Source: Drosophila pseudoobscura (Eukaryota; Arthropoda; Insecta; Diptera; Drosophilidae). From it: DNA of 64,000 nucleotides. Every line of letters begins with the position of its first letter. Position 1 is the stretch's first letter. The notes beneath the pieces were generated by a model. The model was not told the origin of the DNA, ran no database searches, and saw nothing but the letters and a program-made list of their open reading frames with translations. Below, piece after piece: positions 35,291 to 48,068 of the stretch. Position numbers and translations under genes: made by a program. The stretch lies in contig NC_046681.1 in assembly GCF_009870125.1 (NCBI RefSeq), positions 22,767,001-22,831,000 on the forward strand, given 5' to 3'.

Positions 35291-37389
35291 ATAATTTTAT
35301 AGGTTTTTACACAATAATTTTAATTGTGGCAGAATTGTTTCTTTTTTTTTTATCACAGGGTAAGTAAATATTTCATCACATTAGTGTTACGCGAGGGCTG
35401 TGGTACTTTTTGTGTTGTTGTTTCTTTTTTTTCATATGAATTTTGTTGAAGCTAAATTATTATCAGGAACGGCAGCGGCGGCAAGCGGCGACGGCAGCGT
35501 CGATGGCGAGTGAAACTAAACTGAGAAAACGAGTCGCAGTTGTCGGTGCTGCTGGCAGGTTAGATAAGATTGTGCGTCTAAAAAAACCTGACTACCTCTA
35601 TAGAGGAGAGGCAGCAGCACAGCACAGTAGTAATGATATAAACACACACACACACACACACACCCAGAGCGAGCGAGGAAGAGAGAGAGTGTGTGTGCGC
35701 CCCTACACAGATACCACAGGGGCTCACACACAGATACAAAGATAGAAAACTGTAGTCGCGGCCGGAGTTGCCGTCCCGTACCGTCCGCTTTGGTAAATGA
35801 CTCGAACCTCGACCGACTGCTTACTGGATTTACGCAACAGGAGCGACTTCTGAGTGCCATGCCGCAGCAGCAGCAGCAGCAGCAGAAGCACCAGCTGGCG
35901 GCAGAGGCAGAGCACTGGGAAACGTGATCATCACGATAATAACAAAATAATGCAGATAATGATGATCATAATGATGGCCGAACCATAAAATTTGTTGCCC
36001 GTTTATAACCCCCCGCCCATCTCCACCATTTCCTCCATCTTTAGGCGTTTATACTCTGACAGAGAGGGTATCGCGATTTATAAGAGAAATGCACTCCAAG
36101 ATCTCAGGATCGGAGCAGTTCTTCATCGGAACAATCGCTCGATGGAAAACCAAATGCTGGTTTGCAGAGCAAAAATAATTCAAATCGGATAACTATGATA
36201 TATACAGTGGAAATACTTATTATGGCAGAGGTTTTTAATAAGGGTACTTTAATCTTCGCCACCCCAAACTTGGGCTTCATTTCTTGTCTCTGCTGTTTTG
36301 TTTAAGCCTCATTTAAATATATAACCAGTTGCGCAAAAGCACTGAGAATGACTCTTCCACTTGGTGGCTCCACCGTCTCCAGAGTCTGGGTCCGTGCAAT
36401 GACAGTTTTGCTTATCATTTGCCAGAATCATTCTCTGTCTGGCAGAGTGGATCGTAATGCAAAATGCTGCAGTGTCATGATCACCTCCATCCACAGCCGC
36501 CACCTCAAACCAGTGATCATCAGAGGTGGATGGAGATCGTCAGAGTTGGACCAAAGTCTACTCCACAGATTAGATTTCTTTGAGCTTTAGATCTCTTGGG
36601 ACAGTTGAAGAGGCGCCCCATTGTTGGAGATACCGTTTCTTTTAGGCGGTGACTATCCATTTGTTGGGGCAATGGGGGTCTTATCTATAGAAATGATTTT
36701 TGCCATTGTCTGACGGAAGAGTGCGCTGTCAGATTAGCTCTATAAAGTAGTTGATATCATGACTGGGATAAGTGTTCTCTCATTCTTCTTGATGACTTTA
36801 TCAAAGACTGTCTTTTGCGGGAATTTAGATAGTTTATAGGAATAATTATAATGCATTGACGAAAGGAAGATTGGAACTGTGATTTTTACATATCAAGGGC
36901 AAAGATACATATATCATAAACGTTAACTCCTTTGATGCTATTATGTATCTAAATATCTGCCCAATATTCAATCAAATTTATCTTTATTGAATCGTCAACT
37001 AAGATATGATTAGCACACTCCTAACTAATCCCAGCCATATAAGTTATTAATTAACTAATACATTTAGGGTTTGATTAATGGAGAATATTCACTCTTCTAT
37101 CTGCATAGATTGAATTTCATCAAGAACTTATCTGATCTCTTTATTATCCAATAAATCCCCCCACAAAACGCTGATCTAATCAGCGCGCATTGCCCCTATG
37201 AGCGATTGCCCATAATATCTCAGGGCGATTGCCGTTCCGTTCCCGATAATCTCACGTATTTCTGGTAGCCTCGAAAACCTCGAAATGTGTAACCCGTTTT
37301 TGGGGGTTTTTTTTTCCATAGTACTCGTACTTTTTCTAGGTATCTCACTTTTGCATTTATGACTGTCGTCTGACCGATACTCCCCCCAT

Positions 37390-37408
37390 CCCCCCCCCCC
37401 CCCCCCCC
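37390..37408. repeat. Homopolymer of 19 C
   Basis: Uninterrupted C19, unusual in Drosophila and prone to assembly length error. Confidence 0.8.
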
Positions 37409-38154
37409 ATTGATCTGCCAGCACACTGTCTGTGTACATACAATGTATGATTTCCAGCGTTCATTATCTTTTTGAAACATCGGCACTTTTGAAAAACGTC
37501 AAGCCAAATAAGAAAAACAAATAAAATTAATGTAAATAATGGACATCATCAGCAAAAGCGACGGCACGTAGTGCGAGTACAGCGAGGCAGACAGAGAGAG
37601 AGAGAGTTACAGACACACAGATACATCCTATAGCCACAGAGATACAAAGATACACATATACAGAGGGCCCAGACCCAGAAACGTTTGCGCAAACGGTTGC
37701 GTTGCCCACCAAATGAAGCCAAAGGCTTAAAATCGTATCTTTCCTGTGTGTGTGAGAGTATCTCAGGGCACGGTACGCGGGTATGCACACATATAATAAT
37801 AAAAAAAAAAAACGAAAACCCGCCAGAAGACCCAACTACTGCTGGAGGAAAATAAAAGATATCGAGGAGCAATTTGGCTGCCACTTTTTTTCCTCTTTCT
37901 TTCTGTTGGTGCTGCTGGTGCTGCCTCACTCTGTGGGCTCTGGAGAGACCAGACCTCTGGGTCCGGGATCGAGTCGTCGTTTGCTGGGTTTTTGTGTAAA
38001 CACACATCTGAGGCCAGACCCCGAGCCAGGGCCCAGTGGAAAGGTTTCTTGGTTGATAAAAAAAAGCAGAAAAATATACAAACACACACACACACGCACA
38101 CACTCACGCACGTATGGACACTGCGCAAACGGATTTGGTATTTGTATAGAAAAC

Positions 38155-38156
<2 letters not shown>

Positions 38157-38192
<36 letters not shown>
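38157..38192. repeat. (AG)18 microsatellite
   Basis: Perfect AG dinucleotide run, a potential GAGA-factor binding platform. It lies about 270 bp upstream of the alpha7-like gene. Confidence 0.9.
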
Positions 38193-38194
<2 letters not shown>

Positions 38195-38463
38195 TAAGGG
38201 CCAGAGGAGTGGTGGCAGTAGACGCTAAGTTTTGTCCCTCGGCTGATGATGGCCTACGATGTCCATGCGTCTCAATGCCCATCACAATGGGATTTTGAAA
38301 GGGTACATTCGGTTGTGCAAAGGATATGTAACACCTCTAACGAACAGAATGAGAGAGTAGGCTGTTCGAAGCCATCCCCACACACGTGTCTATCTCTCAT
38401 TTCCTTGAAACTAGTTGGCTTTTTGTTAAAAGTACGAATATCTACGATATTTCTGTCTCCGAC

Positions 38464-39299
38464 ATGTATTCCGAGGGCTTGGGCGTAAGTACAAGAAAAA
38501 TATCCTTAAAAATAAGTATCCTTTAAGCAAAATGCCTGCCGTTCGTGCAGTTTGATTTGTCGACCGCGCAGTATGCCCCAAATGGTCGTGTTTTCCAAAT
38601 CGACTATGCCACCAGGGCCGCAGAGAAGAGTGGCACTGTCATGGGCATTCGCGGCAAGGACTCTGTTGTTCTGGCCGTTCAGAACTTATACGTAAACCCT
38701 TTGTTCGATCCCGATGCCAATAAACGCATCTTCGCCATCGATGGCACCATCGGCATGGCCGTCGGTGGCCTGATGAGCGACTGCAACGTGGTGGTGGAAC
38801 TGACCCGCCTGGAGGCCGCGAGCTTCCGTTCGAGGCATGAGCGTGCCATTTCCCTAGAGGCACTCTGCGAGCGCGTGGACAGCTTTCTCCATGCCCAAAC
38901 CATGTACAGCGGCGCTCGTCCCTTTGCAGTTACCATTATGCTGGCCGGCTGGGACCAGGAAAAGGGACCGAGGCTCTACCAAATCGAGACATCAGGCACC
39001 ACCACGGAGCGCTATTCCAGCTCGTTTGGAGAGTCAGGAGAGAGGGCCCAGCGCGAAATGGATAAGTTTAGCTTTAATAATTTCCCTTCGGATCAGCTGA
39101 TGCAAATGGCCACTCAAATGTAGGTATCCCTTAGCCTTTTCGACTGCAATATTGATTGGGCATTGCAATTTTCAGAACACACAACTTTGATGAGGAACCT
39201 AACGGCAAAAGCTTTCGTTGGGATGTGGGTACAGTTGGGGCTCAGACCAAAGGGCTTTTCAAATACAATTCCCAGGCATGGACTAAGAAGAACGAATGA
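38464..39299 (+). CDS. Proteasome subunit alpha type 7-like (Prosalpha7/PSMA3 paralogue)
   Basis: Three exons: 38464-38484 (ATG, MYSEGLG), 38551-39119 and 39176-39299 (TGA). The introns are 66 nt (GTAAGT..GTGCAG) and 56 nt (GTAGGT..TTTCAG). Phases close exactly to 237 residues. The start of exon 2, FDLSTAQYAPNGRVFQIDYA, is the conserved proteasome alpha N-terminal helix signature. Then come KSGTVMGIRGKDSVVLAV, GMAVGGLMSDCNVVVELTR, RPFAVTIMLAGWD and GPRLYQIE. Exon 3 gives HNFDEEPNGKSFRWDVGTVG, matching the HDEL..FEMGLVG end of alpha7/PSMA3. Alpha subunits form the non-catalytic outer ring of the 20S proteasome. Compared with the canonical protein (about 253 residues) the N-terminus is shorter and the acidic C-terminal tail is lost. 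The sequence is strongly diverged but has no breaks. It is on the strand opposite bowl; a germline-specific subunit is inferred by analogy with other fly proteasome duplicates. Confidence 0.85.
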
Positions 39300-42200
39300 G
39301 AATTATAAGACTATTCTAGACTATAATAATCTGCTGATCGTTTCCACACAAAATACTTTAACACAAGAAAGAAGCATAAAAAACAAATTGACAGAAGAGC
39401 GCTGCTGCATTACACGAAAAACGTTTGAAATATATGGGGATGTAACCGATTTAAACCTAAAACTGTGTGTGCTCTTCAAAATATTAGAAATATTTCCTTA
39501 ACTACTTGTTAAAGTCTACCATTAACATCCTTAAATCTATAAAAAACTAGAAGGAATAACTCCAAAGTGAGAAAGTATTCAATTGAATGTTAATCTTAAC
39601 AATCGTATGCTAAAATAGACTGTTGTTGATTTCCTATGTTTAATGGGTGTTAACTTTAACAATGACTTGAGGAAAATTGGCTATAAAAATGTTCTACTGC
39701 GTCTTCTCTACAGCTTTCTCTAAGATCAAGCAGGAAGGGAGCTCTTTTCTAGGGTACCCCTGTAGTCCATTACGTACGAGTATCTTCTGGGTCGAGAGGC
39801 CTGTATGCACTTTAGTTTGCTTACAAAACACCAACTCCGTGCAACAACAGCAACAACAAACAACGCGACGGGAACGACAGCCCGACAGAAGAAGGGACGG
39901 GTCGGGACGGGACGGACCAGTGGTCGGGGGAGAAAAGGGTCACGAAGGAATGGCTCTTGGGCAAGCATTTTTTAATCCCTTCGGGATACGTTTTCTATGT
40001 GTGTGTGTCTGGACTATGGAGGTAGCTAATAATCAAGAAAAAGATACAAAAACCCAGAGAAGAGAGGCCGAGTGGCAGAGCGGCAGACTTATAATTATAG
40101 TCGAAGAAGAGAAGAGACCCGACCCTGCACTTCACATGCGTTAATCTGGAAACCCTTTCGGCTAGAAGGCTGCTAAAGGAGGGGGGGCTGGCTGGCTGGC
40201 TGGCATCAGAGATTATAGTCAAAGCTATTAAAAATCTAGCATAATCATTGCCTTGTGCCCCTGGTCCAGCATCAGAGAGATGGAAAAACAAGTTACTGCC
40301 TTCGATCTCCTGTTTTTTGAGGCGCTCTGCGCCACAGCCACTGCCTCCGATCTGCTGCTGCTTTTCAGAGCCACTGCCTTGTCTATATAATTTTCTTGAT
40401 TAATATCCATAAGATTTACACATTTGGAGTGCTCTGCCGCCCCACCTCCCTTCCTACCCATTCTCTACTGCTCTATGTGTGCGCTGGCCATTAATTTAAA
40501 AGCTTTGCTAATTTCGCGGCCATGTTTTGTGGTGCCTGATGGGTGGGGAAAAGACTGGGGCCCGAACAAAATGAACAACTGCTAATGAAGTTTTATGGGT
40601 TCGGGAACGCAGCTGCAGTCTGCATTTACAAGGATTGATATACTATCGTTAGTCGAAATTGAAAATGCTTTAAAGCTATGACGACATCAGATCAAGGGAA
40701 CAAGGCTCAAAGGCATGAAATATGGCTACTTCTGATACCCTCTTTTATGCAAAAGTATTACCTATTAATAGTTATAATTCGAAGTGATTGATTCTTCATG
40801 TTGTCGCTACACTTGACTTCTTTCTGACTTCAAGATGATGTTCTTTCTGTAGCCTAATCCGGCTCGACTCCCCGTCTCTGTAATCTACTTTTCTATGTCT
40901 AAGCCGATCTCTTCATAAATTTCCTGAGCACATTGTGCTGCTCTTTTCACTCGAACTCGAGATTTCACCCATGAATAGAGTTCTTAAGATTCTTTTGTAA
41001 ATGGGATTGCTACTTTTTCCGTAGACTCTTTTGTGTGTAAATTCTTATTTATTTGATGAAATTTATGTTAATATTTTTGGGTAGCGTTTATACTAAAGAT
41101 GTAGCCAAAAGATATTCTAAATAAAATGCCAAAAATCATATTGAATAATCAATCTTGTTGCCATATCGAAACCCCAGCCAAACCTGTAACCATTTTCTGC
41201 CTGAAATATTTATATTTTTACGACTATCCTCCAAGAACAACATCGAATAGATTGAATTATACTCGTAGACACGTGCCACAGCCGAGGCGTGTCTCCCTCC
41301 CAATATGGCAAAAAAAAACCAACGTCTAACGTCTAACGATCAATTGAGTGGCCATTGTTTCATTCGCTTTGTGGATTGTCTGGTTTATCACGACTGTTTA
41401 ACGTCTTTTAATTAATTTCTATTTTCCTGCCAAAAGGCAATTAAACAGATTTCCCCCTTCTGAAGCAGCACCACCACCAGTCGTTTCAACCGAATGGCAG
41501 AGAAGAAGAAAAAACTGGCAACCGAAGATCGAAAAGAAAGAAAAACCCACCCAAAGAGGTAAAATGTAATAAAATGTTATGTTCGGCTCGGCTTGGACCA
41601 TTCTTATGCTAAAAATCTGTTTTGGACACACACCAAATTGCCCATAAACCAGACACAATGAACATTCAAAATAGATCTCCTCCACTGAAGCGAAACAAAA
41701 GCCAATAACTTTATAGAACCGCAACCAAAAAACAAAAACCCCAACCCAGACTGTGAGAGCGCGGGAGGCGTTTTACTACAAGAAAAAGAGAAAATAAAAA
41801 ACGGGGAGGAAAACCGAAGATGGAAAAAAAACTAAAGCATTTAAAAGAAATCAAGAGATGTAGATGACGATGATGATGATCAGGGTCCGAAACTGAAGCA
41901 AAGATGAAGCCGAAGGTTGGAACTGGGGCTGGGAATGAATCTGAAGCGGAGGCTGCGGCTTGGAGTCTGAATCTGAATCCAAAGCGGAGGCTGGGGCTGG
42001 GACTGGGGCTGGGGCTGAGCCACAGACCGAATCCGAATCTGAATCCGAATCTGAAGCGAGCCGTACCCAACAGAAGCTTGCGGCAATTGCGTTTCCTCTT
42101 TGGACACACGTTCTGAACAATTAAAGCGCGCGGCAAACTGAAACTGAAGCCAGGGCTGGGGACGGCAGGCCAAGCCAAGACCGCGACCACGAACAAAACC

Positions 42201-43043
42201 ATAACCAAAAAAAAAACAACTAAAACCAAAACCAAACCCAAACCAGTAAGAGATGGTTATACCTCTGGATATTCCGACTATCAGATACCCGCTAATGGGA
42301 AGTATCTGAACCACAAACACTCTTATGTTGAGATAGCTATAGAAAGACATGTATATGATGTATAAATTGTCTTGATTTGAGTTAAGTTCTTATACATTTT
42401 GGATCACAACATCTTGTTCTTACTTTTCGCTGATTTTAGGCCCTTTGGTGGATAATAAGGCTCTTTATAAGTTCGAAAATCATCTATATCTTAAACTATT
42501 CCAATGATTTTTGGTATTTAAGTAAATCTTGATGATCAATTCCTTCTGCCTGTTGCATAGATCCACAGAAACATGGTATACCCTTATAGCCTACTCGTAG
42601 CAACGGGTATAAAAACCGGATCCGAATCGAGCACGATGGCACAGAGAGAGGGAGAGAGATAGAGAGAAGACAGAGAGGGCCACTGGCCACTGGCACTGGC
42701 TACAAGTGAACTGGTTTACAGAGCAGTGGAAGGAAAAAAAACAAGCCAAGAATTCCAAGCGAAGGTTTTTCGAGTACGGGCCTGGCCCGAACGCGACTCA
42801 GAGCCCGGTCCAAAGACAGAGCCCAGAGCCGGGCGAGCGCCACAGACAGCGGCGCTGTCAATGGGGGGAAACGCTGGGGCTGCGGCTGCGGCTGTGCCTG
42901 TGGATGGGGCTGGGGCAGAGCGCTGCTGCTGCTGCTGCCGCTGCTGCTGTGGCACCACACTGAGTTCGGTGGCAATGACAGTGGCACATGCAGTTGTAGT
43001 GGAAGCCGCTACGGCAGACGGTCGACAGTTGCCTCCAACGTTG

Positions 43044-43074
<31 letters not shown>

Positions 43075-46000
43075 GTCAATATGGAAGCAGGTTTTCTCTC
43101 TCGCTATCTACTCGTCGGTTTGGCCACTCGCTGGTTTTTTTGGTTTTGGCCAACGCAAAAATACAAAAATAAAGAAAGAAAATAATTAGCTGCTGGCCCT
43201 AAGAAACAGCTAAGAAAAAAAGTAACTACTAAGGAATTTCAGTGTTCATTGTAGTGGGCAGGGCCTGCCGTCTGTCGTCTGGGCTGGTTCTCCGTCTTAC
43301 CTTTGGGGGAAGAAAGCCTCAGGCTCTACAAGCTTTCAAATGCTGGTGGTGCCAATGATGATGGTGGCTGGGCAGTAGAGCTCCCAAGTATCCAAAGTAG
43401 TTTGAGCAAGTTTTTTTGTGGATTTTTTTTTATGGTATTTCTTGTTAGTTTTTAAGCTTTAAAATGCTTGGCATTGTTTTATGATTAACGATGAAATTTT
43501 CCGTACCGAACTTCCGTACAGAACTTGATTTTGTTTTAGGAAATATTTTTGGCTGTATATTTGTGGATCGTTTTGTTCACTTTAATGCAAAATTCGAATG
43601 AATTTCCACACAATTTCTATAATATAAAAGATAGTATTATTAATTAATGATATCTTTGTGGTTTTTCGATAAACATTTCCATTCCAAAGCTAACACACGC
43701 ACGCACGAGCATGTCGTGAAACACGCACACAGTTACTGCTCTTTTGAGATACAAATCACGGCACGATCACGGTCCCCCAGACCCTAGAGGGAAAGAGGCG
43801 GGGGCGGGCTGGCAAGGGGGTGTTACGGGAGCAGCATCAACGGCAGTCAGCTACCACAAAACCACGTAGATGGGGCCCGAAACCACGTACAACCAGCAAC
43901 AACAACAACGGAATGGAACGGAACGGGACGGGACGCACACACACACACAAACAAAAGTATCTTTCGTATCCACAAAAACCCGAAACGAACCCCAAAAGCG
44001 ATCGCAAAGAAATGAACCGAGCCGAACCGAACCGAACTCGAAACGAACACAACACGAAAGATACACGGCAGCTGAAATGTGTTTTTCTACATTTTGTTTG
44101 AAATAGGAGCTGAAGCCAGTGCAGCTACCAATTCGCTCCTCAAGTAGTCCCCAAACTCTTCCCACACACAGCGCGAGCGAGAGGAGCAGAGCAGAGCAGA
44201 GCGGCGAGGCGCGGCGCGGAGCGGAGCAGAGCAGCCACAGTTGCAGTTGCAGTTGAAAAGCGCTTTTCTCTGTGCAACAAGTTCACTCATCCACACACAC
44301 ACACACAATCAAAGAGAGAGAGAGGGAGAGAGAGAGAGAGAGAGAGAGATGGATAGACATACAAAATGCAGTTCACTTTTTTCGGTGGAACACGAATCCG
44401 CGCGCAGGTGCTTTAACCACGATCAACAGTCGAAGACTGAGCCGCAAAAAACTAGCTACGAAGGCCCGGAACACGTTCAGAGAGAGAAAGAGAATCTCTC
44501 AGATACCGAGAGAGAAGTACTGCGAGAGTAAGCACACAAAATCCAACGAGTAGAGAGAGAGAGAGATACCAGTGGTAGTAGCAGCTATGAGAAAAACCAG
44601 TAAGAAGCAAAAATCCCAAACCGTCCGCCAGTCGCACGCTGCTGGACGGACAGTCGGACAGAGCGGGCGGACAGATATTACGGAGCGTGGAACGTGCATA
44701 CGTACGACGAGTTATTGTCAGTTAGAGCGCTACCAGTTTACCGTCCAACGACTACCGACTGCCTTGCTTCTTACCTTTTTTTTTTGTTGTTGTTTCTGCT
44801 CGTTGGAGGGTGCGACGGAGGGTAGAATGGGAGACTGGTGGTGCACCGAGTGTTGCCAGATTGCTGCTGCCTCAGCAGTCGTTGGAGGAAGGGGTAGGGG
44901 TAGGAGTGGGGGTAGGAGTAGGGGTTCCGTACCCCTGGAGAGGGTGTAATTCTGGTAGTCCTCTCCGTTTATTGTTCAGTCATTTGAAGGGGGAGTTTTT
45001 TTTTTGCTCTTATAGAAGTGTGATGTCTGGCTATGGGTGGGGGAATGACTAATCGGAATTTATTTTGGCCAAAAAAGGAAGATAAGTAAGGCTTCCACAC
45101 ACAAAAAAGGGTTGTAAAGTAATGATTCACTTCCAACGAGGTGTATTTATGAATGTTTATTGGTTATATTAACGCTTGATCGGAGACGGAGATTACCAAA
45201 AGTAAGCGTATCAATGGAGGGGTTGTGTTTCCCCATAAATACATGTACATGCGGTCGTGAGTGATAAGCTTAGGCGGCTGGCACACTCTATAAACGGTCT
45301 GGGATAGTTCTTTGAAAGGGTTGTAGATCCTTAGCCCTTTGCAAGGGAGAGAAGAGAGGTAAGAGAGGTATACCTCTTGTATATCCTCGTTTTATAGATC
45401 ATCTAACAGTTTTAGCAGCCAACAATCTGGCAACCTCTGGTGCAACCTCTCATCTCTCGAGGCAACAGCATCAATGCGGTCAAGTGGTAAAAGGAAAGAA
45501 GGAAACAAAAGATCCAAAAAACAGTCAGGGTCTTCGCTGGCATTGCTTCTGAGGTGAGCGGCTGAGGGAGAGGGAGTATGTTTGTCCGAAAAGAGAGGGA
45601 GTTACGTTCGTCATGATCACGATAATGATGATGATGGTGATGATTGCAAGCGGGCCCCGAAAAACAGAGACAAAACAGAGGCACAGGCAGAGGCAGAGGC
45701 AGAGGCTGCTGTGCCTGTAATTAAGGCAGTGCACAGTGGAACTAAATTGTTTTTGTTGCTGCCGGAGAAATAGCAAAACAGTAAACGGTGAACCAAAGCA
45801 GAGGCAGTAGAAGTAACAGCAGAAGCAGCACAGAGAAGATGTAGTTAAAGAAGAAGGGGAAGAGAAGCAAAGAGAAAACGGTAGCCACCTCATAGGGCGA
45901 GCGAATTGTTATGCTAGTCGTTGACTTCCCCCATCAGCAACTGTTGCTGCTGCCGCTGCCTGATGCCTGCTGCTGCTGCTGCTGTTGTGTGCCTGCTGCT

Positions 46001-46820
46001 GCTTTGATACCCAGTAATTGTATGTAGATTAGAAGGGTATATAGTATTGGAAGAGATGTATGCTTATAGCAGGAGGAGAGAAAGTGCATCGATCCAAACT
46101 GTGTTTCACATAAAAGATTGAGCAGCCAGATATATGGAATCCACATTATCTTATTCGGTAGTACCTATAGATAACCCCGAAAAAGCGTAAGTAGCAGCAG
46201 TAGTGTGCCCTTGAATCAAAATGGGTACATGACGATCCACAATTGCATACATTTTCCAGCCAAAATAGAGCAAAACTATGTATTTGGAATACTAATGCCA
46301 ATTAACTTCAACGGTAAAGTTGTTCTCGGATTGGTTTCCCTCCTGTTGAATTGCATGCAAAGACTACAGGGTATTCCAATGATTGCATCTTGATGGTTCC
46401 TCTACTTTGCTCTGTGCATATTTTGCATCGCTTTACGATTTTAAAATAAATTACTTGAAAATTGTGTAAAACATGTGGCCAACTGGGTGTCTGTCTGTCT
46501 GGGCTGTGCAGTGGGGAAGAGGGGAGGGGAGGGGTGGGGACGACTAGAGTGTGGGGCCGGCAACAGGTTCATTGATCGCATTTGAAATGCTTCGTTGGCC
46601 CGACATTAGCGGCAGGTAGGAGGCAGGTAGGAGAGCGGCACAAGATCGTTTTGGGTTTGGGGTTTGGGGTTTTGGGTTGGGCCCTGGGATCTCGCATCTC
46701 CTCGAATCGAAGGCGAATGGGAGTGGGGGATCGTTGAGCCTAATTAATGATATTTAGGTGCATTTCAAAGCCCCTGGGGGCTGTCAGCAGTACACGCATT
46801 TGTCATTTGTTCTTGGTATA
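39300..46820. other. Non-coding DNA with candidate distal bowl promoter region
   Basis: No coding exon is supported. CAG/CTG and GGCTGGGGCTG-type repeats at 41.9-42.1 kb and 42.87-42.95 kb create open frames without gene character. A CT run lies at 43044-43066 and (GA)n at 44312-44349. The interval 44.15-44.55 kb is GC- and GAGA-rich, like fly developmental promoters, and is a candidate distal promoter for bowl. CAG/CTG repeats lie near 45.95-45.99 kb. Confidence 0.4.
44312..44349. repeat. GA-rich microsatellite
   Basis: AG run with a single GGG interruption near 44324. It sits inside a broader GAGA-rich interval. Confidence 0.85.
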
Positions 46821-46823
46821 TTC

Positions 46824-46829
46824 TTTATT
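46824..46829 (-). promoter_or_regulatory. Candidate poly(A) signal of the PDZ-PH-PH gene
   Basis: AATAAA on the minus strand, about 1.24 kb after the stop at 48069. The intervening sequence (46.83-48.07 kb) is AT-rich and gene-free, as expected for a long 3' UTR. Nearer signals cannot be excluded. Confidence 0.3.
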
Positions 46830-48068
46830 TAATAATTAAAGCTCTTATTTAGTTTTCTTTTTGCCTCATTTCTGTTTGGTTGTTGTCTTTGGTTGTTGTT
46901 GTTTTTGGTTTTGTTTTGTTTTGTTTCCAACATAAAATGGCTGTCTCTGCTTGTATATGTATGTATATTGTATGTGTTGTATATAATATAATATAATCAT
47001 AATGCATACATTTATTATCGTGGAAATCTCTATTTAAAATATATAAAATATATATATTTATTTTTGGTTTTTGGTTTTGCTGACTAAAAATGAAGCTTTT
47101 TCACTCATACAAACACTGAACCCAAAAAAAAGGGAAATCAGCATTTTAAAGATCATATCTTTAAATGACAAAGTAACTACTGGATTCTGAATGCATGTAC
47201 ATACACATGAAGTACATAATATTCTATATAATTATTGTTTGATCTACCATGAAATGTGTGTGTGTGTCTGTCGTTCTAAAAAAAACCTTCAACCTATCAA
47301 AAAAAGTCAAAGCCTATAAAAAATCTCTATCATAATTTGTGGTGTGTCTAACTAAGAGTTCGTTTATGAGGAATACGGGAAAGGAAAGTATAGGGATTCG
47401 ATTTTTGTAACAATAAATATTTTTTTTGCATAATTTTTTTGTTTTGAAATATTAATTTCCTTTTAAGTAATTTCAAATATTTTGGTCTCTAGTTTACGCT
47501 TGTTTTTCTGTAAATAGACATTTATCTAAACTTTGAGCCTTTGAATACCTAAACATTTTCAATCTATACGAATTCCTATATACATTAGACAATCAATTTT
47601 TTGGTCTGCTGTATGATCATTTCTCTCATTTCATTTTTTGTGGCTAAATATATACTATATATATGTATATGTGTATGACATGACAACCTCACTAAACATA
47701 AGTATTATATGTGTGTATATATACCTATATATGAATATATTTTGTAAGAATACATACCAAAAATTCAATTGTATTCCTTTCAAATGTTCAAAATAGTTTT
47801 AAACCCGCTTTGAATGATCGACTAAATTCCTTGGACTAAGCAATCATCTAATCTTGGACTATAACTAGTTGTGGTTTCTCCTTTGCTTAAGTTCTATATA
47901 TATATATATAAGTATATATTATATGTAATGTAGTACCCGTACTAGTGTCGAACAATGTTTGAAAATCGTTTTGTTTAATTATCTTTAGTTTTAATCCATG
48001 AAGTAGCTGAAACTTCGACGCTTTCGACGGCTGCCCAGGGCCGATCTGGAGCGTGTCTTCAACCTTAG

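Larger units (their letters stand above)
35291..38460. other. Non-coding DNA, presumed 5' intron or upstream region of bowl
   Basis: Simple repeats dominate: (CA)n at about 35641-35663, CAG repeats at about 35.86-35.89 kb, 19 consecutive C at 37390-37408, (CA)n at about 38.08-38.10 kb and (GA)18 at 38157-38192. Open frames over these are repeat artefacts. No coding exon on either strand up to the alpha7-like gene. Confidence 0.5.

Noticed and set aside
40063..40140. tRNA-like GGCCGAGTGGCAGAGCGGCA segment
   Set aside because: Resembles a D-arm, but there is no anticodon arm, T-arm (GGTTCGA) or acceptor pairing at the right spacing.
41711..42350. Minus-strand frames of 156-176 codons
   Set aside because: Built from GGCTGGGGCTG and GAATCTGAATCC repeats; no conserved protein features.
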